Source: Leptospiraceae bacterium
GTDB taxonomy: Bacteria; Spirochaetota; Leptospiria; Leptospirales; Leptospiraceae
Length of the DNA stretch: 64,000 nt
NCBI GenBank assembly: GCA_016708435.1
Contig: JADJFV010000005.1
Coordinates: 310,001-374,000, forward strand
Direction of reading: 5' to 3'
The notes beneath the pieces are model-generated. The model was not told the origin of the DNA. It made no database searches and saw only the letters and a program-made list of their open reading frames with translations. This document shows positions 51,506-60,724 of this stretch, piece by piece (the stretch's first letter is position 1; every line of letters begins with the position of its first letter). Position numbers and translations under genes: made by a program.

Positions 51506-52918
51506 ATGAAGAACAAAACAACGAAGAGAGTAATTTCTCTTTTCTTATCAACACTAAGTATTGGTATGCTATTTGGAATTGTATCCTGTCAGCAACTAGG
51601 TCTTGAAAAGGAAAAAGATAATTCTAGCACAATGGCAATTGCACTATTAGCAGCAGGAAGCGCTTCATCGGGTTCAAGTGCAGGAACAGGAACTGCTGGT
51701 ACAACAGTAGCACCTTCCGGACTTACCTATTCAGGGAGCCCTTATTCGTATAAAGTCGGAACGGCTATTACAACTCAGACACCTACAGTAACGGGAAGCA
51801 TTACAAGTTGTTCTGCTAGTCCTACGCTACCTGCTGGTCTATCGATTGCTACGACTACATGTGCTGTAAGTGGAACACCAACTATAGAATCTGCTGCAAA
51901 AGATTATACGATTACAGCTACTAATTCAATTGGTAGCACGACTGCAAAAATAAATATAACTGTGCTTAACGCGTATACAGAAACATTATTTGCAGGCTCG
52001 ACCTCTGGAAATATCGATGGCACTGGATCTTCAGCTAAATTTAATACAACTAGAGGAATGGCATTTGACGCTAGTGGAAATTTATATGTTGGTGACCGTT
52101 TTAATTACAGTATAAGAAAAATTTCTACAGCAGGAGTTGTAACAACATTTGCAGGAGGCTTGGCTGGAAATCTCGATGGAACTGGAACTGCAGCTAGACT
52201 TAATTATGCCAGTGGTCTAGTCTTCGATTCAAGTGGAAATCTATATGCCGCTGATGCAATGAATGGGAATATTCGTAAGATAACGAGTGCGGGTGTTGTA
52301 ACCATATTCGCAGGTTCAAATGCAGGACCGACTGCAGGAACACTTGGATATTTGGATGGAACTGGTACTGGTGCACTCTTTGGCGGCCTATACGGAATAA
52401 CTATTGATTCGTCTGGCAATCTTTATGTTGCCGAACTTGGCTGTATACGAAAGGTTACTCCGGCAGCAGTTGTTACCACAGTTGCAGGGTCTTGCACATT
52501 GTCTGGAAATACAGATGGAACAGGGACAGCAGCAAGATTTCATAATATCGAGGACATTACAATTGATTCAAACGGAAATCTATATGTTACGGATAGTTTT
52601 TATCATACTATTCGAAAAATTACAAGTGCAGGAGTTGTGACTACAATAGCAGGAGGAAGTCTTAACCCTGGAGCGGATGGAACTGGAACAGCAGCTAATT
52701 TTGGTAATCCGAGAGGAATAAAAATTGGTTCGGATGGAAACCTATATGTTGCGGATGACGGTAGCCAAAGGGATATTAGGAAAGTAACAACTGATGGAGT
52801 AGTTACGAGTCTTAAACTACCATGGAAAGTCTGTTATAGTGCTTCCCATCTTGCATTCGATTCCGTAGGAACTATGTACCTTAGTTGTGGATACAGCATT
52901 GTAAAAGTTACAAAATAA
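51506..52918 (+). CDS. NHL-repeat beta-propeller lipoprotein with Ig-like domain
   Basis: The 470-residue product has a signal peptide ending GIVSC (lipobox), a Ser/Gly/Ala/Thr linker, a putative-Ig (He_PIG-type) domain (about 75-150; LTYSGSPYSYKVGTAI, LPAGLSIATTTCAVSGTP) and five or six NHL-type blades (about 155-470). Each blade carries a pattern like FDSSGNLYAADAMNGNIRKI followed by TSAGVVTIFAG. GGAGAG precedes the ATG. The repeated blade wording and Gly/Thr-rich style are typical of surface lipoproteins in this group. It is probably a binding scaffold; no enzyme activity is claimed. Confidence 0.85.
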   Translation: MKNKTTKRVISLFLSTLSIGMLFGIVSCQQLGLEKEKDNSSTMAIALLAAGSASSGSSAGTGTAGTTVAPSGLTYSGSPYSYKVGTAITTQTPTVTGSITSCSASPTLPAGLSIATTTCAVSGTPTIESAAKDYTITATNSIGSTTAKINITVLNAYTETLFAGSTSGNIDGTGSSAKFNTTRGMAFDASGNLYVGDRFNYSIRKISTAGVVTTFAGGLAGNLDGTGTAARLNYASGLVFDSSGNLYAADAMNGNIRKITSAGVVTIFAGSNAGPTAGTLGYLDGTGTGALFGGLYGITIDSSGNLYVAELGCIRKVTPAAVVTTVAGSCTLSGNTDGTGTAARFHNIEDITIDSNGNLYVTDSFYHTIRKITSAGVVTTIAGGSLNPGADGTGTAANFGNPRGIKIGSDGNLYVADDGSQRDIRKVTTDGVVTSLKLPWKVCYSASHLAFDSVGTMYLSCGYSIVKVTK

Positions 52919-52955
52919 TGGAGACGTAGAAAAATATTTTTCAACCATAGAGAAT

Positions 52956-53015
52956 GCAGAGTTTATAAAGAAAAAGTAAATAAGACTAATTACTCTCTAT
53001 AAACTCTGCTAGACT
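52956..53015 (+). terminator. Probable rho-independent terminator after the NHL lipoprotein gene
   Basis: GCAGAGTTTATA (52956-52967) pairs exactly with TATAAACTCTGC (52998-53009), followed by TAGACTTTTTTCC with a T6 run. The loop is long (30 nt). The same sequence style (AGAGAATGCAGAGTTTATAAAG) is known as a dispersed repeat, so it may be both. Confidence 0.55.
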
Positions 53016-53091
53016 TTTTTCCTTTGTCTAATAGAAAAAACCTTGTTAGGAAGCCTTGCGTTTTATTACCCTTTTTTAACGCACAAAACCT

Positions 53092-54495
53092 ATGAAGCTC
53101 AATCAACTTAAAAGTATTCTATATACTATCGCAATCAATATCCTTATTCTATTTGTATGTTTATTCTTAGTAGATTTATCAATCCTAGGATATAGTAAAT
53201 CCCATACTCTGCAAAAGTCAATTCAGCTCTCTCAGTTTTTCAGAGAGTTTATTAAGTTTAACATTGTGGATATTATCCAATACAAAGAGGAATGTTCCAA
53301 ATTTGATAGAGAGCTTTTTTATACTTTGAGACCGGGGCATTGCCAATTTAATATCTCAGAGAATAGGGAGGAATATTTCATTAATTCGCTTGGAGTAAGA
53401 GATGACGAAGAGTCTTTAGCAAAACCTTCTATTGTTTTTCTGGGAGATTCTTTTACAATGGGATGGGGGGTTTCCCAAACTGAATCTTTTCCTCTTATCG
53501 AAAGGGCTACAGGACAAAGAGCTTTAAATGCTGGGATTTCTTCTTATGGCACCGCAAGAGAAATCAAACTACTAGAAAGAATAGATACATCGAATCTAAA
53601 ATATTTAGTCATTCAGTATTGCTTAAATGATGATGAAGAAAATAATACATTTGTATCAAATAAGAATCAATTAAAAGTTTCAGATGAAAAGAAATATTCG
53701 GAAACGATAAAGTCCCAAAAAGAAAAACAATCCTATTATCCTTTTAAATACTTACTTGAAATGTATAAGATACTCCAAGAAAATTCAGCGGTAAACAAAG
53801 AGTATGCTAAGTCAATGAAACAATTGAAATATACTAATTTTGATAGAAATAAAATAGATGAAAATTTTCATTGGGGAGAAGTCGAAGTAGAGTTTTCTTA
53901 CTCGCAGGGAGAAAATCGTTTTCTCCATCTGCAAGGTTGGGCATATGACCTAAGTCAAAGGGAACCGATTGAATCAATGGGTTTCTTTGTAAACGGAAAA
54001 GAAGTATTATCCGCAACAAAGCTTTTAGTAGATCGTCCTGATTTATTCGCAAGATTGAGAGCAATGAATATTGGTTGGAGTTCAGAAATTCCTCTACCCA
54101 AAGATATTTCCGAAATTGAAATTGAAGTGCTAATTAAAAATAAAAGCGGAAAGGTAAATATCTTAAAATATAAAAATCAGACAAAGATTGTTTTGCCCAA
54201 AAAACCTCATAAAGCAGAAACCTTCTTAAAAGTTCTTAGCTCTTTTCCCAAACCACTAAAAGATGTAAACCTAATTGTAACGGTAGTCAATGGATCCTTT
54301 GATCCCAAATACGATTTTCTATCTAAAATCAATGAATTAAAAAACTCTCCCGAATTTCCTGATTATATCAAGAACATCCAAACAGTTGAAGTGCAAAGCT
54401 CTTTCGATACAAATGATTTCTTGCGCGTAGACGATCATATCAATGCATCCGGTCATAAAAAAGTTGCCGATAAAATATTGAATTTGATGAAGTAG
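53092..54495 (+). CDS. Membrane-anchored SGNH/GDSL-type hydrolase
   Basis: The 467-residue product has one N-terminal membrane helix (about 8-33). The SGNH hydrolase domain shows block I VFLGDSFTMGWG (catalytic Ser near 118), a Gly in NAGISSYGTAREI, YCLNDDEENN (Asn block) and DDHINASGHKKVADK (catalytic Asp-His near 449-452). A beta-rich insert (about 255-375; FLHLQGWAYDLSQREPIESM, GFFVNGKEVL) sits between the Asn and His blocks and may be a carbohydrate- or lipid-binding module. Such enzymes de-acylate or acylate envelope polymers outside the membrane. The next gene follows 47 bp later. Confidence 0.85.
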   Translation: MKLNQLKSILYTIAINILILFVCLFLVDLSILGYSKSHTLQKSIQLSQFFREFIKFNIVDIIQYKEECSKFDRELFYTLRPGHCQFNISENREEYFINSLGVRDDEESLAKPSIVFLGDSFTMGWGVSQTESFPLIERATGQRALNAGISSYGTAREIKLLERIDTSNLKYLVIQYCLNDDEENNTFVSNKNQLKVSDEKKYSETIKSQKEKQSYYPFKYLLEMYKILQENSAVNKEYAKSMKQLKYTNFDRNKIDENFHWGEVEVEFSYSQGENRFLHLQGWAYDLSQREPIESMGFFVNGKEVLSATKLLVDRPDLFARLRAMNIGWSSEIPLPKDISEIEIEVLIKNKSGKVNILKYKNQTKIVLPKKPHKAETFLKVLSSFPKPLKDVNLIVTVVNGSFDPKYDFLSKINELKNSPEFPDYIKNIQTVEVQSSFDTNDFLRVDDHINASGHKKVADKILNLMK

Positions 54496-54542
54496 AAATA
54501 AACTAGTTGTAATTTCCGCAATTGGACAAATCCTTTTCTCCC

Positions 54543-54896
54543 ATGAAAATAAAAATTGCTTTGTTGTTCTTATTGACTCAGTGTGCAACGTATCCGCCTG
54601 TAATGGAAAAGGAAATGGACGTAATGAATCATCTTGCATTACAAGACAAAATCAAAGAATGGATTCGTGCGGATTGCGGCTCTTGTCATACTTCGGGCTT
54701 ATCCACCGCAAAGCCTAGTGCGCTACAGGTCTTTGATTTCAAATACTCCGATTGGATGAGCCGAATGACTAAGAAGCAATTAGAAAAAACGTTCCTAGCA
54801 AGACTTGGCTCAACAGTTCCCGAAAGAGATAGACCAAGCGTAACCGACGCACTCAGCGCAGAGCTATACAGAAGAAATAGATCGAAGCCCTATTAA
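54543..54896 (+). CDS. Small lipoprotein with a CxxCH haem-binding motif
   Basis: From the ATG at 54543 (a TTG 7 codons earlier is less likely) the product has 117 residues: a signal peptide KIKIALLFLLTQC with lipobox Cys, then DCGSCHTS, a single c-type haem site, and a helical remainder. No Met ligand is obvious in a typical place (MSRMTKK is a candidate). It may be a mono-haem cytochrome c-like lipoprotein, or the CxxCH may bind metal. The 21-bp minisatellite begins 13 bp after its stop. Confidence 0.65.
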   Translation: MKIKIALLFLLTQCATYPPVMEKEMDVMNHLALQDKIKEWIRADCGSCHTSGLSTAKPSALQVFDFKYSDWMSRMTKKQLEKTFLARLGSTVPERDRPSVTDALSAELYRRNRSKPY

Positions 54897-54909
54897 TCAC
54901 TGCGATCTG

Positions 54910-55265
54910 ACAAAGCCCGTTCGAAGACTAACAAAGCTTGTCTAAAGACAAACAAAGCACGTCTAAAGACGAACAAAGACCGATCAAATACGAACAAAGC
55001 CTGTCTAAAGATGAACAAAGCACGTCCAAAGACGAACAAAGCTCGTCCAAAGACGAACAAAGCTCGTCCAAAGACAAACAAAGCCTGTCCAAAGACAAAC
55101 AAAGCACGTCCAAAAACGAACAAAGACCATCAAAAGACGAACAAAGACTGTCCAAAGACAAACAAAGACTGTCCAAAGACAAACAAAGACTGTCCAAAGA
55201 CAAACAAAGACTGTCCAAAGACAAACATAGCATGTCTAAATATGAACTAAGCCTATCAAAGATCG
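54910..55265. repeat. 21-bp minisatellite, about 17 units
   Basis: Tandem units close to AACAAAGCACGTCCAAAGACG run without indels for about 356 bp. Four neighbouring units (about 55140-55222) carry the same core AAAGACTGTCCAAAGACA, and the outer units are diverged. Because 21 is a multiple of 3 and the unit lacks stops in most frames, long open frames exist on both strands: heptapeptides like SKDEQST or TNKARPK on +, and FVFGRAL or CLSLDSL on -. None has a good ribosome-binding site; the largest (54938-55282 +) starts at TTG. I do not call a gene. Confidence 0.9.
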
Positions 55266-55311
55266 GAAAATACCTTCCCTGACCGGAAAAACCATCGGAT
55301 GCGTAGGATTA

Positions 55312-55356
55312 TAACACCAACCATCGGTGCTAATCTGTGTCCATCGGGGGTAATCT
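55312..55356. repeat. CATCGGTG-type dispersed repeat
   Basis: ACACCAACCATCGGTGCTAA and TCTGTGTCCATCGGGGGTAA match the repeat type seen at 23475-23513 and, in reverse, 28610-28630. It lies between the minisatellite and the 3' end of the MHYT kinase gene. Confidence 0.55.
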
Positions 55357-55367
55357 TTAAAAATCCC

Positions 55368-58094
55368 TCAGCGTCTAGGTTTAATCCATAGATTTAACGC
55401 TCGCCAGAGAGATTCTGGTTCGACGGGCTTGGTGATATGATCGTTCATCCCGGCATTCAGGCATCTTTCTTTTTCTTCGGGTAGCGCATTTGCGGTCATG
55501 GCTAGTATAGGTAGGTCAGAAAAGCGGGAATCCTGTCGAATCTTTTGGGTCGCGGTGACTCCATCCATCACAGGCATTTGCATATCCATTAGAATGAGAT
55601 CATAGGGCTTTTGATAGATCATTGCGATAGCAACTTCCCCATTCTCTGCCAAATCAACTAGAAACCCGGCATCTTCCAACAATTCCTTTGCAATTTCCTG
55701 GTTGATTTCGTTGTCTTCTACGACTAGTAGGCTCGCTCCAGTGATTTTCGATACGTCAATTATTTCTTCGGGAATCTTAGATTCCTTGGAAGTCTCAGCT
55801 TGGGATTGATCTCCGCCAAATACTTTCGTGAAGCTATTAAACAAAATGGAAGCCGTAAATGGTTTTAGAATTACATCATCAATTCCAACTGCAGGTGCGC
55901 TAAGAAGTAAATCCTCTCTCCAATACGCAGTAACCATGATTAATTTGGGTTCTTTAGTAAGTTTCATTTGTCGAATCATAGATGCCGCTTCGATTCCGTC
56001 CATCACTGGCATCTGCCAATCCATTAAAATTAGTTCATACGGGTTACCATTCTTGCTTGTCTCCGATACTGCTTCAATGGCAGCCTGTCCGGAGGAAACT
56101 TGGTCTACTTGAAATGACATGGACTCTAAAAGACCCACAAGCACAGTCCTTGCGTTTTCATTGTCATCCACCACAAGCAGATGTTTGTTTCGAAGATTTG
56201 GGTGTTGAACTGGTGTGGTATGACTTTGGCTTATTTTTTTAAGCCTTGTTGTGAACCAGAATTCAGAGCCTAACCCCGATTCAGAAATTACCCCGACCTC
56301 TCCGCCCATGAGCTCGGCTAGCTTTTTACTGATGGCAAGTCCTAAGCCTGTTCCTCCATACTTGCGAGTAGTGGAGTTATCTGCTTGTTGAAAGGACTGA
56401 AAGAGCTTGTTTTTTTGTTCTTCTGTGAGTCCTATGCCTGTATCTTTCACGGATAATTTTAAAAGTAAATTGTCTTCTGCTTCTTCGATTTTAGAGACTC
56501 GAATGCTTACTTCCCCTTTCTCAGTAAATTTGATTGCATTCGATGCAAAATTGACAAGCACCTGTCCAAGGCGAAGCGGATCTCCCTGTGCGAGCATTGG
56601 AACATCGGGGGAGACATCGAATATAAGTTCCAGACCTTTCTCCAAAGCCTTTTCATGAAATAGACTGGAGATATTTTCTAGCACATGCTCCAAATTAAAT
56701 TCAATGGACTCAATGTGAAATTTTCCTGCTTCAATTTTGGAAAAATCTAAAATATCATTGATGATTCCAAGTAGATGTTGACCGGAAGATTTAATCTTTC
56801 TAGTGTAATCTGCTTGTTTAAAATTCAAATCCGTCTTGGATAGTAGATGACTGAGTCCGATGACCGCATTCAAAGGCGTTCTAATTTCATGGCTCATATT
56901 TGCTAGAAATTCTGACTTCATTCGCACCGCTTCCTCTGCAATTTCTTTTGCTTTAAGCAGTGCTTTTTCGGATTCTGCCTTTTCTGTCATATCACTAAAC
57001 CAAGCAAACGAGTATAAGGCTTTTCCGTCTTCGCCGACTACTTCATTTCCGTAAACTATACAGGGGCATGGCTCTCCATTTGCCTTGAGAAGGTTTGTTT
57101 CTATTTGAAAGTTTCCGGTTAAATGGGAAATATCATGCGATTCGAACAGTTCGCTAAACCTATGTCCAATTATATTGCCGAACTTTCCATCGAGTAAGTG
57201 GGACATGGCGCGATTGCATTCGATAATAATTCCCTTTTCATTTACAATTACAAATCCTTGGCTCGTTGTGGCGAGTATAGATTCGATTCTCTTTTTTACA
57301 TAAGAAATCTTAGAGCTAAAGAAGGTGAATAAAAATCCATTGATAATCAGTAAGACTGTCACGATGGATACGGCAATAGCTAAGACTGTAGGGCTTGTAG
57401 ATTGAACGAGACTTGTGGTATTTGTCAGAGGTTTTTCCGGGATAAAAAAAGCTGCTTCCATTGCAATGTAATGCATACTAGAAATGGCACCACCCATGAT
57501 AATAGAGCCAACCAAGGAAGATAAAACCGAAGTGCGGCTGGACATAGAATCAATAAAAACCTTTGCTCTTAGCGCAGAGATCGAAAGAAAAGCGGCTACG
57601 AATACGGATAGTCCAAAAAGTTTTAAGTCGTAGCGAAGGATTCCATCTAGTCGGATTGCCGCCATACCGGAATAATGCATCGCACCAATACCTAGACCCA
57701 TGACAATTCCTGCAAAAATCAATTTAACATTGCTTACATTTCGCCGAGAGTCAATGTCCAAAGCGACGCCTGCCGCCAAGACACCGGGGATCATCGACAT
57801 TCCCGTAATTAGAGGATCGTAGCTGACTCCACAGTTCAAATTAAAGGCAAGCATTCCGATAAAATGCATAGCCCAAACACCCGAGCCGAGAATGACTGCT
57901 CCGAGTGGAAGCCAGAGTTTGCGAGGGGCATTTTGCGAAAGCCGAGTCACCATTTCAAAGGCGCAAAAGGAAGCAAATACGGCGATGCAAACAGAAATCA
58001 CTACCATGGAGTAATCATAGTGACTGCTATAGGCTCTTGCGATTTCTTCTTTTGAGCTTAGGAAGAAAATCCCTAATTCTGCTAGAAGGGGCAT
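55368..58094 (-). CDS. MHYT-domain hybrid histidine kinase with two receivers
   Basis: The 908-residue protein begins with an MHYT sensor (about 25-250): seven helices with three signature repeats WAMHFIGM, GAMHYSGM and SSMHYIAM, thought to bind copper and sense O2, CO or NO. Then PAS (about 275-390), HisKA with MSHEIRTPLN (His near 402), HATPase with GTGLGLAI (about 515-635), REC1 (HLLVVDDNENART; Asp in LMDWQMP, about 642-760) and REC2 (LLVVEDNEINQE; Asp in LMDMQMP, about 793-905). It lacks an Hpt domain; the divergent gene at 58289 supplies one. All phospho-residues look intact. Confidence 0.93.
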   Translation of the reverse strand: MPLLAELGIFFLSSKEEIARAYSSHYDYSMVVISVCIAVFASFCAFEMVTRLSQNAPRKLWLPLGAVILGSGVWAMHFIGMLAFNLNCGVSYDPLITGMSMIPGVLAAGVALDIDSRRNVSNVKLIFAGIVMGLGIGAMHYSGMAAIRLDGILRYDLKLFGLSVFVAAFLSISALRAKVFIDSMSSRTSVLSSLVGSIIMGGAISSMHYIAMEAAFFIPEKPLTNTTSLVQSTSPTVLAIAVSIVTVLLIINGFLFTFFSSKISYVKKRIESILATTSQGFVIVNEKGIIIECNRAMSHLLDGKFGNIIGHRFSELFESHDISHLTGNFQIETNLLKANGEPCPCIVYGNEVVGEDGKALYSFAWFSDMTEKAESEKALLKAKEIAEEAVRMKSEFLANMSHEIRTPLNAVIGLSHLLSKTDLNFKQADYTRKIKSSGQHLLGIINDILDFSKIEAGKFHIESIEFNLEHVLENISSLFHEKALEKGLELIFDVSPDVPMLAQGDPLRLGQVLVNFASNAIKFTEKGEVSIRVSKIEEAEDNLLLKLSVKDTGIGLTEEQKNKLFQSFQQADNSTTRKYGGTGLGLAISKKLAELMGGEVGVISESGLGSEFWFTTRLKKISQSHTTPVQHPNLRNKHLLVVDDNENARTVLVGLLESMSFQVDQVSSGQAAIEAVSETSKNGNPYELILMDWQMPVMDGIEAASMIRQMKLTKEPKLIMVTAYWREDLLLSAPAVGIDDVILKPFTASILFNSFTKVFGGDQSQAETSKESKIPEEIIDVSKITGASLLVVEDNEINQEIAKELLEDAGFLVDLAENGEVAIAMIYQKPYDLILMDMQMPVMDGVTATQKIRQDSRFSDLPILAMTANALPEEKERCLNAGMNDHITKPVEPESLWRALNLWIKPRR

Positions 58095-58288
58095 GTTATA
58101 AGGAATCCTTGGTGGATTTTTGTATGATTGTTAGATTGATAATACATTTTTCGTGTTACATTACAATGTTTTTTTACCCTATCTTAGAGAGTATATTCCT
58201 ATTTTTAATAGATTCATTTACATGTAAATAAAAACTGTGAATAGATAGGGTTTTCCGTAAATGATATAATCCCTAAAGAGTAATTATT

Positions 58289-59398
58289 ATGTTAAATCTA
58301 GACCAAGAGTCTTTGCGAGAGTCTTATGTTTCCGAGTCAGAACTGATTAGAGAAATGGATATGTCTTGCGTAAAAGGGGCAAGCATATTACTCGCGGAGG
58401 ACAATGATATCAACCAGGAAATTCTCGTTGAATTAGTAACTGCTTTCGGACTCTTTATTGAAGTTGCCGAAAATGGAAAAACTGCACTCGACTTATTGAA
58501 CCAAAGAAAGTTTGATCTCGTCCTAATGGATATGCAGATGCCAGTCCTGAACGGAACGGATGCGACAAGGGAAATTCGAAAAAATCCAATTTGGAAGAAT
58601 CTTCCCATTATAGCTTTGACTGGAAATGCAAGGGAAGAAGATCGCATTGCATGTATGGATGCAGGAATGAATGATTTTCTATTCAAACCAATTGATCCAG
58701 TGGAGCTTGGTAGAGTTTTTTTAAAATGGATTTCTCGCACCGGAAAAGAATTAATCATCTCCCAAAATAGACCGGAGACAGAATCTTCTCAAAAATCCTT
58801 TCTATCTAATATTAAAGGGCTCGATGTCGCTCTTGGTCTCAGTCGAGTCGTGGGAAACAAATCAGTTTATATTTCCATCCTGCGTAAATTCATTTCTGGG
58901 CGGAAGAATACAATGCCTCTTATCCGTCATTATCTTGAAACAGATAACCAGGAAGAAGCATTGCGACTATTGCACACCATGAAGGGAATTGCCGGAAATA
59001 TTGGAGCGATGCAAGTATTTGATCTTTCCTATGAGCTAGAAAATTCGCTTAAAAAAGAAAACAATCGAGAAGAAGTAGAAAGTAATTTACTCTCCCTAGA
59101 AACTTCTCTACAAGAATTAATCGAAGATTTGGAAAAAGCTCTACCTCCTGAGTATGAGTTTACCAAAATTCCTGTTGAGGAAAAGAGATTAAACAAAATC
59201 TGTGCGAACCTACTTCAATTGCTCCAAGATGATGATACAGCTGCTACTTATTTTTTAGAGGAATACAACGATTTACTTGCCTCTGCATTTTCTGAGGATT
59301 TTTCTAAGATAAAAGAAGCAACGAAATCCTATGAATTTGAAATAGCAATCTCCGCTATAGAAAGGGCTCGTAAGTCAAGAAATCTAAGAGTCAGATAA
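58289..59398 (+). CDS. Receiver-Hpt phosphotransfer protein
   Basis: The 369-residue protein has a receiver (about 28-150; SILLAEDNDINQEIL, Asp in LVLMDMQMPVLNG near 80, and KPIDPVELG) similar to REC2 of the divergent kinase. A linker and an Hpt domain follow (about 170-275) with the phospho-His in LLHTMKGIAGNIGA (near 228). A C-terminal helical part (about 290-369) is not recognised. It can take phosphate from the kinase receivers and pass it to another receiver, the next gene being the obvious one (17 bp between). Confidence 0.9.
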   Translation: MLNLDQESLRESYVSESELIREMDMSCVKGASILLAEDNDINQEILVELVTAFGLFIEVAENGKTALDLLNQRKFDLVLMDMQMPVLNGTDATREIRKNPIWKNLPIIALTGNAREEDRIACMDAGMNDFLFKPIDPVELGRVFLKWISRTGKELIISQNRPETESSQKSFLSNIKGLDVALGLSRVVGNKSVYISILRKFISGRKNTMPLIRHYLETDNQEEALRLLHTMKGIAGNIGAMQVFDLSYELENSLKKENNREEVESNLLSLETSLQELIEDLEKALPPEYEFTKIPVEEKRLNKICANLLQLLQDDDTAATYFLEEYNDLLASAFSEDFSKIKEATKSYEFEIAISAIERARKSRNLRVR

Positions 59399-59415
59399 AG
59401 TAAGAGGGTTTGTCA

Positions 59416-60558
59416 ATGAACAATCTATTAGCACTAAATCATATACCAACCATTCTTGTGACGGATGACACGCCGGAGAATATAACACTAGTCAGTGCTA
59501 TTTTCAAAGACTCTTTTAAAGTAAAGGCTGCAACTACAGGAGAAAAAGCACTTCGCATTGCTAGAAATGATCCTTTTATTGATTTAATCCTTCTCGACAT
59601 TGTAATGCCAAACATGGATGGTTATGAAGTTTGCAAACAACTTAAAGCAGATGAGAGAACGAAGAATATTCCAGTTATCTTTTTAACATCTAAAACAGAT
59701 TTAGAAGATGAAAAGCATGGATTAGATTTAGGAGCTGTGGATTATATTTTTAAGCCACTCAGTCCACCTATAATCAAAGCAAAAGTCATCACGCATATCA
59801 ATCTAAAATCGGTCACTGATTTTCTACGAGATGAGAATGCATTCTTAGAACAAGAAGTCCAAAGGCGCACCCAGGAGATTCAAGCCATTCAAGAAGTTTC
59901 TATTCTCGCACTTGCTTCTCTTGCGGAAACAAGGGACAAGGATACAGGCAATCATTTGCGAAGGACTCAATTGTATGTAGGGGCACTGGCGAAAGCTTTA
60001 AAACGAAATCCTCGTTTTCAGGAATTTTTGACGGATTCCAATATTTCTCTGTTATTCAAATCGGCTCCCTTGCATGATATTGGAAAAGTAGGTATTCCAG
60101 ATAGGATTCTATTGAAGCCCGATCGTTTGGATAAAACTGAATTTGAAATCATGAAGACTCATTCTATCCAGGGTAGAGAAGCAATCGAGCGAGCGGAAAA
60201 TTCTCTCGGTATTAGTATGGAGTTTTTGAATATTGCGAAGGATATAGTATTGTATCATCATGAGAAATGGGATGGTAGTGGATATCCAGAAGGACTCACA
60301 AGAAATGAGATTCCCATTCCCGCTCGTATTATGGCATTGGCAGATGTATATGATGCTTTGATTTGTCATCGGGTATATAAGAAACCGATGTCTCATGAAG
60401 AAGCTGCGAGTATTATCTTAGAGGGTAGAGGAGTTCATTTTGATCCAGAGATTGTAGATGCTTTCATTCGAGTGCAGGATGAATTCAGAAGAATCGCAAA
60501 CAGCTATAAAGATTCAGAAGGAATCGAAGAGAAACTCGTGAGCCTCGAAAGATCCTAA
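59416..60558 (+). CDS. Receiver-HD-GYP cyclic-di-GMP phosphodiesterase
   Basis: I start at ATG 59416 (AGAGGG at spacing 6) rather than TTG 59410; 380 residues. A receiver (about 10-125; ILVTDDTPENI, Asp in LILLDIVMP near 61) is followed by a coiled coil (about 130-160) and an HD-GYP domain (about 155-355): ETRDKDTGNHLRRT, HDIGKVGIPD (HD near 221), HHEKWDGSGYP (GYP near 290), ALADVYDAL. HD-GYP enzymes hydrolyse c-di-GMP. It is the likely output of the MHYT kinase/REC-Hpt relay. It acts in the cytoplasm. Confidence 0.93.
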   Translation: MNNLLALNHIPTILVTDDTPENITLVSAIFKDSFKVKAATTGEKALRIARNDPFIDLILLDIVMPNMDGYEVCKQLKADERTKNIPVIFLTSKTDLEDEKHGLDLGAVDYIFKPLSPPIIKAKVITHINLKSVTDFLRDENAFLEQEVQRRTQEIQAIQEVSILALASLAETRDKDTGNHLRRTQLYVGALAKALKRNPRFQEFLTDSNISLLFKSAPLHDIGKVGIPDRILLKPDRLDKTEFEIMKTHSIQGREAIERAENSLGISMEFLNIAKDIVLYHHEKWDGSGYPEGLTRNEIPIPARIMALADVYDALICHRVYKKPMSHEEAASIILEGRGVHFDPEIVDAFIRVQDEFRRIANSYKDSEGIEEKLVSLERS

Positions 60559-60724
60559 GCATTGAATCTGCCTAATTTCTGAATGAAAGAAAAAAGCAAT
60601 TTTACTTGACGAATTTCAATTCATTAGGCGCTGTATTTAATATCTTATACACAGAGTTTTAGTCATAGCAATCTTCAATAAAAAAACATTCATCCTTATT
60701 GCCGGCGTCATCGTCTTCAGCCTT

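Noticed and set aside
54910..55265. CRISPR-like array of short repeats
   Set aside because: Units are contiguous 21-mers with no unique spacers and no cas genes nearby; it is a minisatellite.
54893..55282. Four long overlapping open frames on both strands of the minisatellite
   Set aside because: They arise because a 21-bp unit without stops keeps several frames open; none has a sound start site, so none is called as a gene.
60606..60660. TTGACG promoter candidate upstream of the LytR-like gene
   Set aside because: The nearest -10-like sequence is about 20-22 bp away; not convincing.
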